Numbered from the stretch's first letter, positions 13,014 through 25,129 are shown. The stretch is 64,000 nt of DNA from Torreya grandis (GCA_037957365.1 JARHVA010006306.1:819001-883000); one strand, 5' to 3'. Program-made: numbers and translations. Notes: a model not told the origin generated them from the letters alone.

Positions 13014-13034
13014 CTAGAAGAGGGTTGTTTAGGC
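13014..13034 (-). other. 21-nt A-LTR word at the A/B junction
   Basis: The 21 bases at 13014-13034 are identical to 23241-23261 inside LTR1 of element A and similar to 14158-14178 in LTR2. They sit exactly between the truncated A gag (from 13035) and B gag (up to 13013). The word also reads in frame with B gag, so chance or ancient similarity is possible. A templated filler copied during double-strand break repair is the alternative. Confidence 0.4.
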
Positions 13035-13978
13035 CTCATCCTTATCCAAAACATTATCCACCTTCTTGGGAAAGGCTCTTGGATTCACATTGGAATTGTG
13101 AACTTGTGACATGCTTAGAGCTTCAACTGAATTATGGGATAACAAAGGCATGGAAACTCTTATAGGAAGCCTTATAGCTTGAATTAAGCTATTGTCATCC
13201 TCAATTACTACCTCATATGTACTTGGAAGAGTGAATCCTCCCATTGAATATAACATAATAGCAACATTAGTACCAATCCCTTTGAGGTATGTTGGGAACA
13301 CAAAGCTAGGACGAGGTCCCATGATTAGTGGAAGCCTATACCATGTTATCTGAAATCTCTCATTGAAATATCCATGGATTCATTTGGATATCTTATTATT
13401 ACATTCAACTAATGTATTAGGGAATCATGATCACTCTTATTTTCAAATCTTGTCACCAATAGGTCTCCAAAGCCATCCCAACTTATAATGTAGTCCCCTT
13501 CCAACATTATATACTAGTTAAGTTCTTTGATTTTTAAAGACATAGCAAGTAGAATAATAGCTATGTTGGACCTAGTAATATTATGGAAATTGTAGAAATT
13601 AGAGATGTCTTTAATATGTTCAGATGGGGTAATAGGACCCTCTCCATTAAAACTAGGAAGATTTTTGGTAGCATTAAAAGGGATGGGGTCATATTCAAGA
13701 AGATCTATTGGGTTTTTGGTATTAAAAGTAGGAAAGGGTTGACATCTATCCATCTCTCCTTTATCCCCCATTTCTCTTCTTTCCCTTTGATACTCTATTT
13801 CTTCCTCTTATTCAACTTCTTCCTCTCCTTGAACTTATTCAATCTATTCCTCTTCTACCCCAAAACCTCATTGCAAAGGATTTAATAGGGATATGAGTGG
13901 TTTAGGGTGTTGTTATTTAGGAAGAGATTTAGTTAAATGGGCTTAGTCAAAAAATCTTGAGGACCTTATGAGGACCAT
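13035..13978 (-). pseudogene. Element A gag, second and truncated copy
   Basis: It matches the fuller gag at 21.3-23.06 kb through most of its length. The likely start is the ATG at 13978, equivalent to the one at 23059. Readable blocks on the minus strand are FNTKNPIDLLEYDPIPF with NLPSFNGEGPITPSEHIKDI (13514-13771) and FPTYLKGIGT to FPKKVDNVLDKDE (13029-13322). The Glu-rich linker present in the other copy is here converted to leucine, phenylalanine and stop codons. The copy ends abruptly at 13035, where the homologous sequence in the other copy continues. Confidence 0.75.
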
Positions 13979-14020
13979 GTAGGATAATGTATAAAACTTG
14001 GTCTAGAGCTAGGGATTCAT

Positions 14021-14038
14021 TCCCTTTTGGAGTCACCA
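14021..14038 (-). other. Primer-binding site of element A (LTR2 side)
   Basis: Two bases inside the LTR2 end, the minus strand reads TGGTGACTCCAAAAGGGA. A PBS pairs with the 3-prime end of a tRNA and begins TGG. From memory, plant tRNA-Arg ends in GGAGTCGCCA, which would pair with TGGCGACTCC, one transition away from this. That supports a tRNA-Arg primer, with the last third diverged. Confidence 0.6.
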
Positions 14039-14040
14039 AA

Positions 14041-16875
14041 TGTTGGGTTAGGGGATTTTTACTACTTTAGGCCTATCAAGACCAGCATTCACCTTGACTT
14101 GGAAATAAAACTTGGTCCCACCGAGCATGAAAAAAATGTTGTCTCCAATCTTGTACCCTAAAAGGGGGTTGTTTAGGCTTCCTATAGATTTTTGTAATGT
14201 TGGGATATTTCAAGGCTTTTGGGTATGACTATAAATGGAAATGAACCTCTAGCTTGAAAGGGATAGCTCCTTGTATTATATTTTTATGCAATAAAACAAC
14301 TGAACCATCTTGTATGAATGAAAAGAGGCATAAGTTTACATAAATGAAAAGCCTAGTCTAAAATGGTGATACACCAAGAATTAATATCCATGTGTATGCC
14401 CTATACTTATGCACAATACAAAAGAATATACTCTATACCTCAAGCTCTAGAAGATTATAACATAAGTATTTAAATGTAGATAAAAATTTGAATGAGATTA
14501 AATAAGGTAAAAGATTGAAAAAACAACTTGTCTATTCCAAAAATGGTTACACATGTAAGGTCTCATATAAATAAAATGCACTCCGCATGACCTGTTGGAT
14601 TGATTATTTAATCAAAAGCAAGAAGGACAAAGGATGGAAGGATAAAACATCACTTGATATCACTCTATAGCTCTTGCATACCCAGGAAAATATCCAAAAC
14701 TTAAAAAGGGGATAGACTAATGTTTCTTTACTAAAAACCAAGAAAATGGCAAAACAAAACAATAGGGACTCACCGTACTATCTCCAGATGATTTTAAAAT
14801 AGCCCGAGGGTCTTATTCATAATAATAAAGAGAGAGGGAGAAGAGGGAGGCCTTTATCACCAAAGGAAAGAAATATGTTCTATTAGGGGTCACCATCCAT
14901 AGCTACAACTAATCCTACTAAAGATTCTTATTTTGATATTCTATTTGATCTCTGTCACTCTCTTGAATGCCCTTTGCTTGCCCCCCAAAGATGTTTCCCA
15001 ATGCCTACCAATAGAAATGAGATACTTGGGTAAGGTGCCAAAATGGTCATTATCAATGGATCTACCGATTATAAATCTCTTTCAGTGCACAACCACTCTA
15101 CCTTGGCTTGTCAATTTGTATAATGGCATGAAAAAGTCACTTTCATTTAGTTTGGCTTTTTCCTTCCCTTTTGATTGGTCCTCAAGGTATGACTCAAATC
15201 ATGGTTCTAAGTCATTTATTTGTTTGGCATGGATACCTATGGATCATCCTCCATCTATCTCTTATAAGTCACATGGTAGCTTCTAATTTATTTGATCATT
15301 CATCATGAACCATGTCATTGGGCCAAGATTGTTGAGCTAAGTAGCCTTGAAAGTCTGAATTTCACTTATAGATCCATTCAGGCTCTAGGATTATATTAAA
15401 TTGATTGCTTTAGGGTCTTCATAAGTGAATTCTTTGACAAATCTTGATTTGCATTATAGATCCATTTTATTTTTTAAATGTCTTTACTTATAAAAATTAT
15501 AAGTCAAGCATGTTGGGAAACTTAATTTACACTATCAAGGCTACTTGCTCTTTCAATTTTTTTGATTGCTTCTACTTATAAACGTTTATAATCAAAGCTC
15601 TTTTGAAAACATGATTTTTATTTGCTTAAGACCCTTTTGGGTTTTTTGAGTCCTTCACTCCTTGCTTGCTCCTTCATGTTATTTAAGGCTCCTTTATATT
15701 AAATGTTTTATAAGTAAAGCCTTTGAAAAATCCCAATTTGTACTATAGATTCACTCAAGTTTTCCAAGTGACTTCACTTCTTTCTTGAAGACTTTGGACA
15801 TGAACTTGATGTATTATGACACATTATGGGAAATTTAGTCAAGTTTTATGTTTCAATTAATTTTCTTGAAGTAATTACTATGGACAAAATTTTAAAGGAA
15901 TTCCTTCAGGTCTTAGTCTTTTGGCTTCTTTGGCATCGAGCTTGGCTAAAATAACTAAAGTAATTCCCTAAAGGAATTCCTTCAAGAATTTACTTTAGGA
16001 ATTTACAAAGGGTTAATCAAAGGTTCCTTTGGGAACTTTTCTTAAAGGACACATGGAGGAAAGTAAAAGTTTTGAAGGAAAATTGGGGGGAACAAAAGGC
16101 TACTTCAAAAATTTTCAAAGGTCATTTCCAAAGGAAATGGCCTTTCAAAACTTTTTTGAAGGGAAAATTTTGGGAATAAAGGGCTATAAGTGACCATTTG
16201 GGAAAATTACCGAAGGGAACCTAGACAAAAATGTCCCTTCAAAAAAATTCTAAAGGGTAATTTGAGAAAAGACCAAGGAAAAAGTGCCCTTCTAAAAAAT
16301 TTGAAGGGAAATTTGGATAAAAAGTGCCCTTCATAATTTTTCTGAAGGGTCACTTGGATGAAAAGTGCACTTAGAAAAAAATTTGAAGGGTCACTTGGAG
16401 GAAGAAGCATGGTGAAGTGCCCATCAAATTTTTTTTGAAGGTTCACTAGAAAGAAAGTTCCCTTCAAAAAAAATTCAAAGGGACACTTGGGGGGAAAACA
16501 AGGCAAGGGAAAGTGCCTTCATAAAATTTCAAAGGGCACCTTGAAGGGAAGTTACCCTTCAATTTTTTTTTGAAGGGCACTTCAAGAAAAACTTAAGGCA
16601 AAGAAAAACCTAGGAAAGACAAATATAAAGGACATCCTTTGAACCTAAGTCCAAAGGAAAAGTCTGTAGAAAACAAGTTCATATCGTAAAGACAAATGAG
16701 ATCAAAGGGAAGAAATAAGGGGAAATCAAGAATGAAGGGAAAGAAATTTCTTGAGGGGAAAAGAACAAAGGTAAAAGAAATGAAAGGGATAAGGAAAAAA
16801 ATGAGAAGCCCAACATGAAGAATCCAAACTGGCCAAGGACAAAACCAAAAAAGGGGGGACAAAAATTGGTCAAAA
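14041..16875 (-). repeat. Element A LTR2 (2835 bp)
   Basis: It aligns with 23122-25735 plus 28291-28525 of LTR1. The inner end is CCCAACA and the outer end on the minus strand is TTTTGACC, where LTR1 has TGTTGACC, so one base of the TG is changed. It lacks a 2555-bp segment that LTR1 has, with the break inside an AAAGTCT word. It carries a palindrome array at 16025-16590. As the LTR between A integrase and the second A gag, it serves as 3-prime LTR for one internal region and 5-prime LTR for the other. Confidence 0.75.
16025..16590. repeat. Array of imperfect palindromes in LTR2
   Basis: About ten units of 40-55 bp each contain CCCTTC, an A/T-rich centre and GAAGGG, with flanking arms such as AGTGCCCTTC and GAAGGGTCACTT. 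Each unit can fold into a hairpin. Examples lie at 16222-16260, 16285-16310, 16326-16352, 16455-16485 and 16551-16582. The minus-strand open frame through it is just the translation of this repeat. Confidence 0.85.
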
Positions 16876-17129
16876 TTTTGGCTATTTCTAGGGGAGACAT
16901 ACCTACTTTGTCATTAGACCAGTGTCCTAAATCCTTCCATTGGGTATGGATTCACGCAAGGCAACAAGATTTAAAAGAAGAAGCCATAACTAAGGGCACA
17001 TACATGAAAAATGTAGCAAATCAAAATCAAGGAAGGGAAAACACTTTTGTTATAAGCCACTTAGGAAAAAACCAAAATAATAAGGGAAACACACAAAATA
17101 AAGTATTTACAAGACATGACTAGTAGGGT

Positions 17130-18340
17130 CTAGAAGCAAGAACTCAAATGGGTCCCATTCACTACAACATGTAGCTCTTCCCATCCATTTTGGATAATTG
17201 AAAGGAGTTTCTTTACTTTCACTTATTGATGATGTCAAGACCACTCCACAAAGTATAAAACTTTGTATGTCTACCTAGTTTTACTCTATCCTCATCCCAT
17301 TTCAAGACTAAGTCACCTTCTTTTAACACTCTTTCCCTTGTCCTTTTGTCAAAGGATTTCTTCATGAGAATTTGATGGTGTTCCAAATATTTGTGTACAT
17401 CATCTCTTACCTCCAATAGCTACATTATTTTTTTCAGTCTAACCTCCATCAAAATGTTTTCAAGTAATTCTAGTTGTTTTTTAAGTTCTAAGGTAGGGAG
17501 ATCTTATGATATGGATAACCTAGCTTCTCTCCCATAGATAAGTATAAATGTAAAATTACCAATTTACTTCTTTGGAGTGATTCTATCTACCCATAAGGAT
17601 ATCTTTAGCTTGCTATGCCATGCTCTTTGATTGGTTTCCAACATCTTCTCGATGATCTTGATGAGGTTCTTGTTGGTAGACTTATTGAATACATTACCTT
17701 GATGGTAGTATTTGGATTAGGTACTCAAATAAACTCCACTCTTTGTTGTCCAATTAAAATTTTTATCACTTATGAAGGTAAGTGCATTATCCAAGATGAT
17801 GACATAAGGAACCCCAAAACTTATTACAATGTTGTCATAAAATTCTAAGATAGCATTTTTATTTGCCTCCTTAAATACCATAGTATCTACCCACCATGTG
17901 AATTATTTTTTACTAGTCAATATCCATTTATTTCCATCACTTGATGGAGGGTTGATAATGCTAATGAATTCAAGGACCCATTGCATAAAGGGTTGTTCCA
18001 CTTGAATAGGATTCAATGGAAGAGATGCAAGTTTTTTTTTTTGTAACAAAGAAAGCACATTGAGGATAAACCTTGGCCTAATGATAATAGTCTTTAAAAA
18101 TACTAGGCTAATAAAAACTAGCTCTCATTATCTTTGTAGTTTTCTAGGAGAGAAGTGACCACCATCTACACCATTATGGAACTTTTCTAACAACATATCA
18201 AACTGGTCATTGTTAATGCATCTTAACAACACAGTATTCACATCCCTTTTAAACAGAACACCATCCAAAATAAAATAAGGGATAGTTTTTAACCTAAAAT
18301 ACCTCCTTATGTATTTTTTCAATCCATTGGGACACTCCCC
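17130..18340 (-). pseudogene. Element A integrase remnant
   Basis: The minus strand opens with the zinc-binding side (18128-18322): YFILDGVLFKRDVNTVLLRC and DGGHFSPRKLQR, matching the HHCC N-terminal region of plant gypsy integrases. The catalytic core at 17420-18120 is badly broken and I cannot read the DDE residues with confidence. The C-terminal domain at 17219-17416 is well kept: KSFDKRTRERVLKEGDLVLK, then WDEDRVKLGRHTKF and LWSGLDI. After it NSFQLSKMDGK can still be read to about 17130. No chromodomain is visible. Confidence 0.75.
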
Positions 18341-18379
18341 ATTTTAAAGAAAACCAATGATGTCTTATTTCCAACTTTG

Positions 18380-18960
18380 ATTTTACATTTGATTAGCTAG
18401 TTGGTCTTGAAATTTATTTACCAAGGCTTGCTCTTTTGTATTTTTAAATTCAGATGCTAAGTTCTCACACAAACCTCTCTCTCTTACCAATTTAGTTATA
18501 TTGACATCAATGTCATATTCCATCACTTTCATGATCCACGCAACTCTCTTTTCATTGAGATCTTTGCTTAGGATAAACTCCTTGGTGTTAGGATGGGAAA
18601 CCATGACATGGATCTTGTTGTTGGAAACCATATGCCTAAATTTTCTCAATATTATAATGATGATTAATCTTGCTTCTAGAAAAAATAATATCTCACTTCA
18701 TAGTCCTCTAAGCCATGGCTGAAGAAAGTAATTGGTTGCTCAACATCTTTATCATTCTTTTGCATAAGCATAAATGAGATTATGTCAAAGTTAGCAAACG
18801 TATACAATATGAAATCTTTATCAAAATTTGGATTTAAGAGAGTGGAATATTATAAAATTACTTGTTTTATTTCCTCAAATCTACTCTTAGCTTCCTTTGA
18901 CCAAGTAAAAACATGGTTCTCTTTTAGCATTATTGTGATAGGCTTTACCATAGTTGCAAT
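18380..18960 (-). pseudogene. Element A RNase H and RT-RNase H connection remnant
   Basis: This is the standard gypsy RNase H, downstream of RT. The minus strand reads LLNPNFDKDFILYTFANFD and VEQPITFFSHGLEDYEVRYY near 18700-18850. The 18383-18649 frame then has LRFFRH-like KFRHMV, SHPNTKEFILSKDLNEKR, WIMKVMEYDIDVNITKLVR and RGLCENLASEF. The tail is the usual end of the domain before integrase. The first catalytic Asp region (FSFAS in relatives, YTFANFD here) is atypical. Confidence 0.7.
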
Positions 18961-19800
18961 GTTTGGGATAAAACTCCTTAGAAATTTTATTTTCCCCAAA
19001 AATATTTTTATCCCCTTCTTGTTTTGAGGCAAGGACAAGCCTAAAATATCTTTAATCCTTTTTTGGTCAATAGAAAATCCTTCTTTTGAAATAATATGAC
19101 CCAAAATCTTACCTTCATGAATAGAAAATATCCATTTCTTTGGATTGAGGGATATGCCATAATCCTTACACTTCTAAAACACTTGATTTAGATGTCTCAT
19201 ATGATCAGTAGCATCCTTTGAAAAAATAGTTATATCATCAAGGTAAACAAGCAAAAACTTATTGATCAAACCTTTGAAAGTCATGTCCATTGCCATCTGA
19301 AATGTAGCTCTAGCATTAGATAAACTAAATGGCATCTTCTTATAGGAAAATGTCCCCCACTTGGTGATGAAGGTTTTATTCAATCGATCCTCTTCATTTA
19401 CCAATATTTGATTATAACTTGAATAACCATCAAGAAGTGAGAAACATTAAGAACCTAAAACAACTTGCAGAATTTGTTCCATGGAAGGGAGTAGATAATG
19501 ATCCTTGAGAGACTTTATTTAGACCATGAAAATCCACACAAACTCTAATTTTTCCATTTTTCTTTTGAATCAGCATAAGGTTGGCTACCCAAGATGAGTG
19601 CTTGATACGAAATATAATCCTAGACTCAATCAATTTAGTTATATCCTTCTTCATGAGTTCTTCTACCTTGTGATTGATAGGCCTATGCTTTTGTCTTACC
19701 AGTTTAGCTCCATTCTCTAGCTCAATGGTGTGATGAGATAAATGCGGATCAAATCCTTTCAATTCCTTTTACTCCAAAGCAAATATTTCATGAAAATATT
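18960..19800 (-). pseudogene. Element A reverse transcriptase remnant
   Basis: The minus strand reads RPINHKVEELMKKDITKLIE and IKHSSWVANLMLIQKKNGKI with RVCVDFHGLNKVS (19430-19762). After a stop it continues SLKDHYLLPSMEQIL, then FSLLDGYSSYNQILVNEEDR, then GTFSYKKMPFSLSNARATFQ and VYLDDITIFSK (19174-19404), and finally MGHIISKEGFSIDQKRIKDI and KIKFLRSFIPNIA (18850-19104). Both catalytic regions, LLDGYSSY and YLDD, keep their Asp residues, which makes this the best-preserved RT in the window. Frameshifts and stops still break it. Confidence 0.85.
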
Positions 19801-20229
19801 TGCATAATGCAATAAAATCTTGCCTTTCTAGCTGAGAACAAACCTTGCCAATCTTTAAAACTTTATCCTTGAAAATCAGAACTCTCTCATAGTTCTCTTA
19901 TTTTGTTGACATGTTCATTATTTGATTCTTCTTTTGATCATCCTCATTGAAGACACTCTCCAAGGTAATTATCCCCTTGGGTATTTTATTTTTTTTAGCT
20001 ATATTATTTTCTCTTCATAATGATCATGTAACCTCTTTTGATTTCTTGAGGAGAAGCCTACCTCATTTTATAAGAAGTGTTTAATGTGTTCATCACTTTC
20101 AAACACTTGCCATGATAATTCATTATCTAGAATGGAAAGTATCACAATGGTCTTGATATGAGATTGATCTTTCTCTTTTTCTACATTAGTAGCTAAGTCA
20201 AAATGTGCTCCTATTATATCTAATCTATC

Positions 20230-20640
20230 AACATGCTTGTTCAAGTCTCTTGGTATGGGGTAAATGTTGAAGGCATCAAAATCTTCAAGTAGATCCCATA
20301 CCTTGTGCTTTTAGGAATTGAGAAAGGGCTTGTTTGTTGTATATTGAATTTTTACTTGATGAATGACCATATATATCCATAGACTTTCAAAATCTTGATT
20401 TCTCTCTTCTTTACCCATTAGAGACAATGAACTAGGCCTTCATATTCTACCACATTTTAAGTGCAACTGAAGTGAAACCTATAATAAGAGTAATAAAAAT
20501 TATTTTATGGAGAAACCAACATGATTCCAACTCTTTCACCTACTCTAATCCTTGAACCATCAAAGAAAACTTCCCACATGCCATCAAGTTCATGATCTTC
20601 ATTAGTGAGTGAAGGAAATGGAATGTTCTCTTCATGCATG
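20230..20640 (-). pseudogene. Second RNase H-like domain upstream of RT in element A
   Basis: The minus strand from about 20610 reads GMWEVFFDGSRIRVGERVGI then MLVSP. After an interruption come FHFSC, NVVEYEGLVH, KKREIKILKVYGYM and a short tail. This matches the archaeal-type RNase H fold: FDGS at strand 1, the EYE helix, and the VYGD strand, in which the Asp is Tyr here. It lies between PR (21.1 kb) and RT (19.8 kb). A canonical RNase H is still present after RT, so element A once had two. Extra RNase H domains are known from the plant Tat group of Ty3/gypsy elements. Confidence 0.7.
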
Positions 20641-21083
20641 TAGTAAACTCCCAAATTAGTCTCCTCAATGAAAGTGTAAGAATAAATTACATGTGTTTTA
20701 GTTTTTTAATTGTCAAGATAGATGTAAAAAATACCTTTAAGGGGAGAAGATGTTTCATCATCCATGATTGTTTCTTCCCCCTTGATAATTAGACAATTTT
20801 GATTTGACATTGTCTCCAAGTATGGATCAATATGGAACCTTGCTAAGGGCTTAGTCTTTATGGTTACCTTGGTTCCATACCTTGTCTTGAAATCTAGAAA
20901 GGACCAATCATTAGAAAATTATCCTCCTATCATATCTATAAATTCCCTTGACAAGCATATAACAAAGTGTGATAGAAGGTCCACCATCATAATATCTTGC
21001 ATGATAGGGAAGTTTGGGCAGCCATGTAAAAACACTTTCAGACTTTTGAAAAATACTACCATCTTGTTTGGAGTTCCATCCAA

Positions 21084-21340
21084 CTATAACACACCTTTAC
21101 TATGTGGCTCATAGTTCAAACCTAGTTTATTAGCCACTACTTTAGTCATAATAGTAGTGCTTGCTCCACTATTCATAATATAATTATGAACCAACCTATC
21201 TCCCACAATGAGTGTGAGGTAGAAGGGTGGAGGATTTTCAGCTTTAGTTGAAGTATTCAAAAGATGATTTGGAGAATTTGTGAGAGCCACACTATGATGA
21301 TTTGAATATTGAGGAACCACATGCATGCTTGCTAACTGTT
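21084..21340 (-). pseudogene. Element A aspartic protease remnant
   Basis: The open frame on the minus strand reads NPPPFYLTLIVGDRLVHNYI then MNSGASTTIMTKVVANKLGL then NYEPHSKGVL. The active site should be Asp-Ser-Gly-Ala-Ser. Here the Asp is Asn (NSGAS), a single G-to-A change that removes catalysis. The rest of the signature, including the hydrophobic strand before it, is intact. Confidence 0.8.
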
Positions 21341-23059
21341 CTTACAAAATCTCCTTTTGACCAGGCATATATAAAACCTCCCAAAGGGATATGCTTGTCT
21401 TAGTGCTCTTTAATGAGTCCACAATATTTAAAGATGGATAATTCACTTTATCTTAAATTTTGGATGGTAATTAAGGATCTATAGCCTAATATGTTATAAT
21501 ATTGGTAGTTGCATTTACATTCTAATTTTGTTGAGGAACATGGCTTGTAGAAGGTGCATCACTTTAATTGACACTTTGTGGCCTTGGAGAGGCATCACTT
21601 AGAGCTATTTGTGGCTCTTGGCCTTTTCCCAATGATCTCTTCTTGACCTTGTATTGGATACAATTGACATGCCTTGATTCAATAGAAAATCATCTTTTAC
21701 TTGAAAATTCATCATTCCCACACTTGGGCTGCTACCTTCTCCATGACTATCCCTTTGGTAGGGACATGCTTCTTTTGTTGTCATGTAAGGAGTAGCTTCC
21801 TCCTATGTAGTCAAAGTATAGATTGTTCCTCCATCATCATGTGTAGACTGACCTTGAGGCTACCCCCATTGGTCTACATGATCTTCTCTTTGCACTAGAT
21901 TTACATGAACTAGAATAACAACCTTTATGGGAGGAGTAGAATTTGGATTATATGTATTGGGCTGCCTATTGTAACCTTGTTGATTTTGTCCTCTCCCTTG
22001 ATAATTATATTGGGATGGAGCTTTATATCCTTGTTGAGGATAGTATTATGCATTAAGAGGAGCACTTACTTTATATTGAGCTTACTTGATCTGAGCTCTC
22101 AATGATTTAATTTCTTCATCCTTGTCCACAACATTATCCACCTTCTTGGGAAAGGTTCTTGGCTTCACATTAGAATTAGGAAATTGTGACATACTTAGAG
22201 ATTCAACTAAATTATGGGATAACAAAGGCATGGAAAATCTTGGAGGAAATCTTATAGCATGAATTAATCTATTCTCAACCTTAATTGCAAGCTCATATGC
22301 ACCTAGAAGAGTGAATTCTCCCATTAAATAAAACATAATAGTACCATCAGTACCAATCCCTTTCAGGTATGTTGGGAACATAAAGCTAGGAGGAGGTCTC
22401 ATGATTAGTGGTAGACTATACCATGTTCTTTGAAATATCTCATTGAAATATCCCATGTATTCATTTGGATCTCTTCTTATTACATTCAACTAATGTATTA
22501 GGGAAGCATGATCACTCTTATTTTTGAAGCTTGTCACCAATAGGTCTCTAAAGCCATCCCAACTTGTAATGCATCCCCCTTCCAACATTCTATACTAGTC
22601 AAGTGATTTTCATTTTAAAGACATATCAATTAGTCTAATGGCTATGTTTTCCCTAGTAACATTATGGAAATTAAAAAAGTTAGATATATCTCTAATATGT
22701 TCAGATGGGGTAATAAGACCCTCCCTATTAAAACTAGGAATATTTTTGATAGCATTTAGAGGGATGGAGTCATATGAAGGAAACTGTATTGGGTTTTGGG
22801 TATTAAAATTAGGGAAGGTTTGATGTATATCCATCTCTTCTCTTTCTCCCATTTCTCTTCTTTCCCTTTGATCCTCTATTTCTTCCTCTTCTTCAACTTC
22901 TTCCTCTCCTTGAACTTCTTCAACCTCTTCCTCTTCTTCCCCAAAACCTCCTTGCCAATGATTTAATAGGGATAGGATTGGTTTAGGGTGTTGTCCTTCA
23001 ATAAGAGCTTTAGCTAAAGGGGCTTGGTCAAAAAATCTTGAGGACATTGTGAGGACCAT
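21341..23059 (-). pseudogene. Element A gag, fuller copy
   Basis: Likely start ATG at 23059. Order on the minus strand: MSSRFFDQAPLAKALIEGQ, then a Glu-rich linker (about 22838-22945) with arginines at its end, then FNTQNPIQFPSYDSIPLNAI and NIPSFNREGLITPSEHIRDI with SNFFNFHNVTRENIAIRL (22610-23059). The gag core follows with NEYMGYFNEIFQRTWYSLPL, FPTYLKGIGTDGTIM and FPKKVDNVVDKDEEI (22082-22489). A Tyr/Gln/Asn-rich tail (YYPQQGYKAPSQYNYQGRG) follows at 21960-22070. I see no zinc knuckle. Gag forms the particle that packages element RNA. A frame break near 22490-22610 and several stops make it non-functional. Confidence 0.75.
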
Positions 23060-23102
23060 GTAGGATAATGTATAAAACTTGGTCTAGAACCAAGGATTCA
23101 CA

Positions 23103-23119
23103 CCATTTTGGAGTCACCA
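23103..23119 (-). other. Primer-binding site of element A (LTR1 side)
   Basis: The minus strand reads TGGTGACTCCAAAATGG, two bases inside the LTR1 end. It shares the first 14 bases with the site at 14021-14038 and supports the same tRNA-Arg-like assignment. Confidence 0.55.
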
Positions 23120-25129
23120 AATGTTGGGTCAGGGGGATTTGTACTACTTTAATCCTATCAAGACCATAATTCACCTTGAATTAGCAATAAAACTTTGTCC
23201 CATTAGGCATATCAAAACTATTGTTTCCAAATCTTACACTCTAGAAGAGGGTTGTTTAGGCGTCCTCTAAATTGGGACAACATTGATACATTTCTAGGCC
23301 TGTACATATTCCTAAAAGTATAAATGAACCTCTAGGTTGAAATTGATATCTCTTTATATTATCTTTTTGTGCAATAAATTTTTTGAACCAACTTTTATGA
23401 ATGAAAAGAGTTAGAAGTTTACATAAATGGAAAACCTAGTCTAAAATGGTGATACACCAAGAATTAGTAATATTGTGTATGCCCTATACTTATGCACAAT
23501 ACAATATAATATATAATATACCTCAAGATCTAGAAGAATCCAACATTAGTACTTAAAAGTAGAGATCAATTTGAATATGATTAAACAAGGTAAATGATTG
23601 AAACAACAACTTGTATATTCCAAAAAAGGGTTACACATGCAAGGTCTCATACAAATAAAATGCACTCTACATGACCTGTTGGATTGATTCTTTGATAAAA
23701 ATCATGAAAGATAGAGTATAAAAGGATAAAACATCATTTGATATCACTCTTTATCTCTTGAATACCTAGGCAAATATCTAAAACTAAAAAATGGGGTAGA
23801 GTAATGTTTCTTTGCTCAAAGGCAAGAAAATGGTAAAAAAAATAATAGGGATTCACCATAGTGTTTATGGATGATTTAACAAAAGTGCAAGGATATTATT
23901 TTTAGAAAAAAAGAGAGAGGAGGGAGACCTTTAGCACTAAAGGAAGGAAACTAGTTTTTTTGGGGGTCACCATCCTTAGCTACAACTGACACGACCAAAG
24001 GTCCTTATTTTGGCATTATATTTGATATGTGTCACTCTCTTGAATGAACTTTTCTTGCCCAAAAAAGATTCTTGCAAATGACTTCCAATAGAAATAAGAT
24101 ACTTGGGAAAGGTGCTAAAAATGGTCATTATCAAAGGAACCACCTATTAGAAATATCTTTTAGTGCCTAACCACTCCTCCTTGGCTTGTCAATTTGCATA
24201 ATGGCATGAAAAAGTCACTTTCATTCAATTTAGTATTTATCCTTCCCTTTTAAGTGGTCCTCAAGGAATGACTTGAATCACAGTTCTGAGTCATTTATTT
24301 TCTTGGCATGGATACTTGTGGATCATCCTCTATCTATCTTTGACAAGTCATATGGTAGCTTCTGATTTGATTGATCATTTATTGTGAACCATGTCAGTGG
24401 GCCAAGATTATTGAGCTAAGTATCCTTGAAATTTTGACCTACACTTATATATCCATTCGAGCTCTAGGATGACTTTAAATTGATTTCTTCAGTGTTTCTA
24501 TTACTCATGACTTATTAAGCTTCATAAGGGAAGTCTCTAACACATATTGATTTTCACTGTAAACCCATTCAAGTTTTTTGAATGGCTTTACTTATAAAAC
24601 TTACAAGTCAAGCATGTTTGGAAACCCAATTTGCACTATCAAGGTTGCTTTCTCTTTTGAGTTTTTTTATTCCTTTTACTTATAAAAGATTATAATAAAA
24701 GCTCTTTTAAAAACCCAATTTTGCTTTGTTTAACACCCTTTTAGGTTTTTTGTGTCCTTCTACTCCTTGATTGTTCCTTCAGGTTCTTTAAGCCTCCTTA
24801 TAAATTTTTTATAAATAAAGACTTTGACAAATCCTGATTTGAAATATAGAGTCTCTTAGGTTTTCTAAGTGACTTCACTTCTTGCTTGAAGACTTTGGGC
24901 ATGAACTTGACATCTTGCAGCACATCATGGGTAATTTAATCAGGTTTTATGTTTTGGGAAATTTTCCCAAAGTAATTCCTTTGGACAAAAGTCTGAAGGA
25001 ATTCCTTTGGGTCTTTGTCTTTTCGATTCTTTGGCATTGGGATTGGCTAAAATCCAAAAAGTAATTCCCCAAAGGAATTCCTTCAAGAATTTACTTTAGG
25101 AATTTTATAAAGGGTTAATCAAAGCTTCC

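Noticed and set aside
16207..16506. Minus-strand 99-residue open frame with repeating FFLKG/FKG words
   Set aside because: It is the translation of the palindrome array in the A LTR; the repetition comes from DNA units, and the other frames look alike.
16025..16590. CRISPR-like array of palindromic repeats
   Set aside because: Units vary in length and sequence, no unique spacers of constant size exist, and the surroundings are plant retroelement LTRs.
16593..16900. Two hydrophobic minus-strand frames resembling membrane proteins
   Set aside because: Purine-rich plus-strand LTR sequence gives Phe/Leu/Ser-rich translations by composition.
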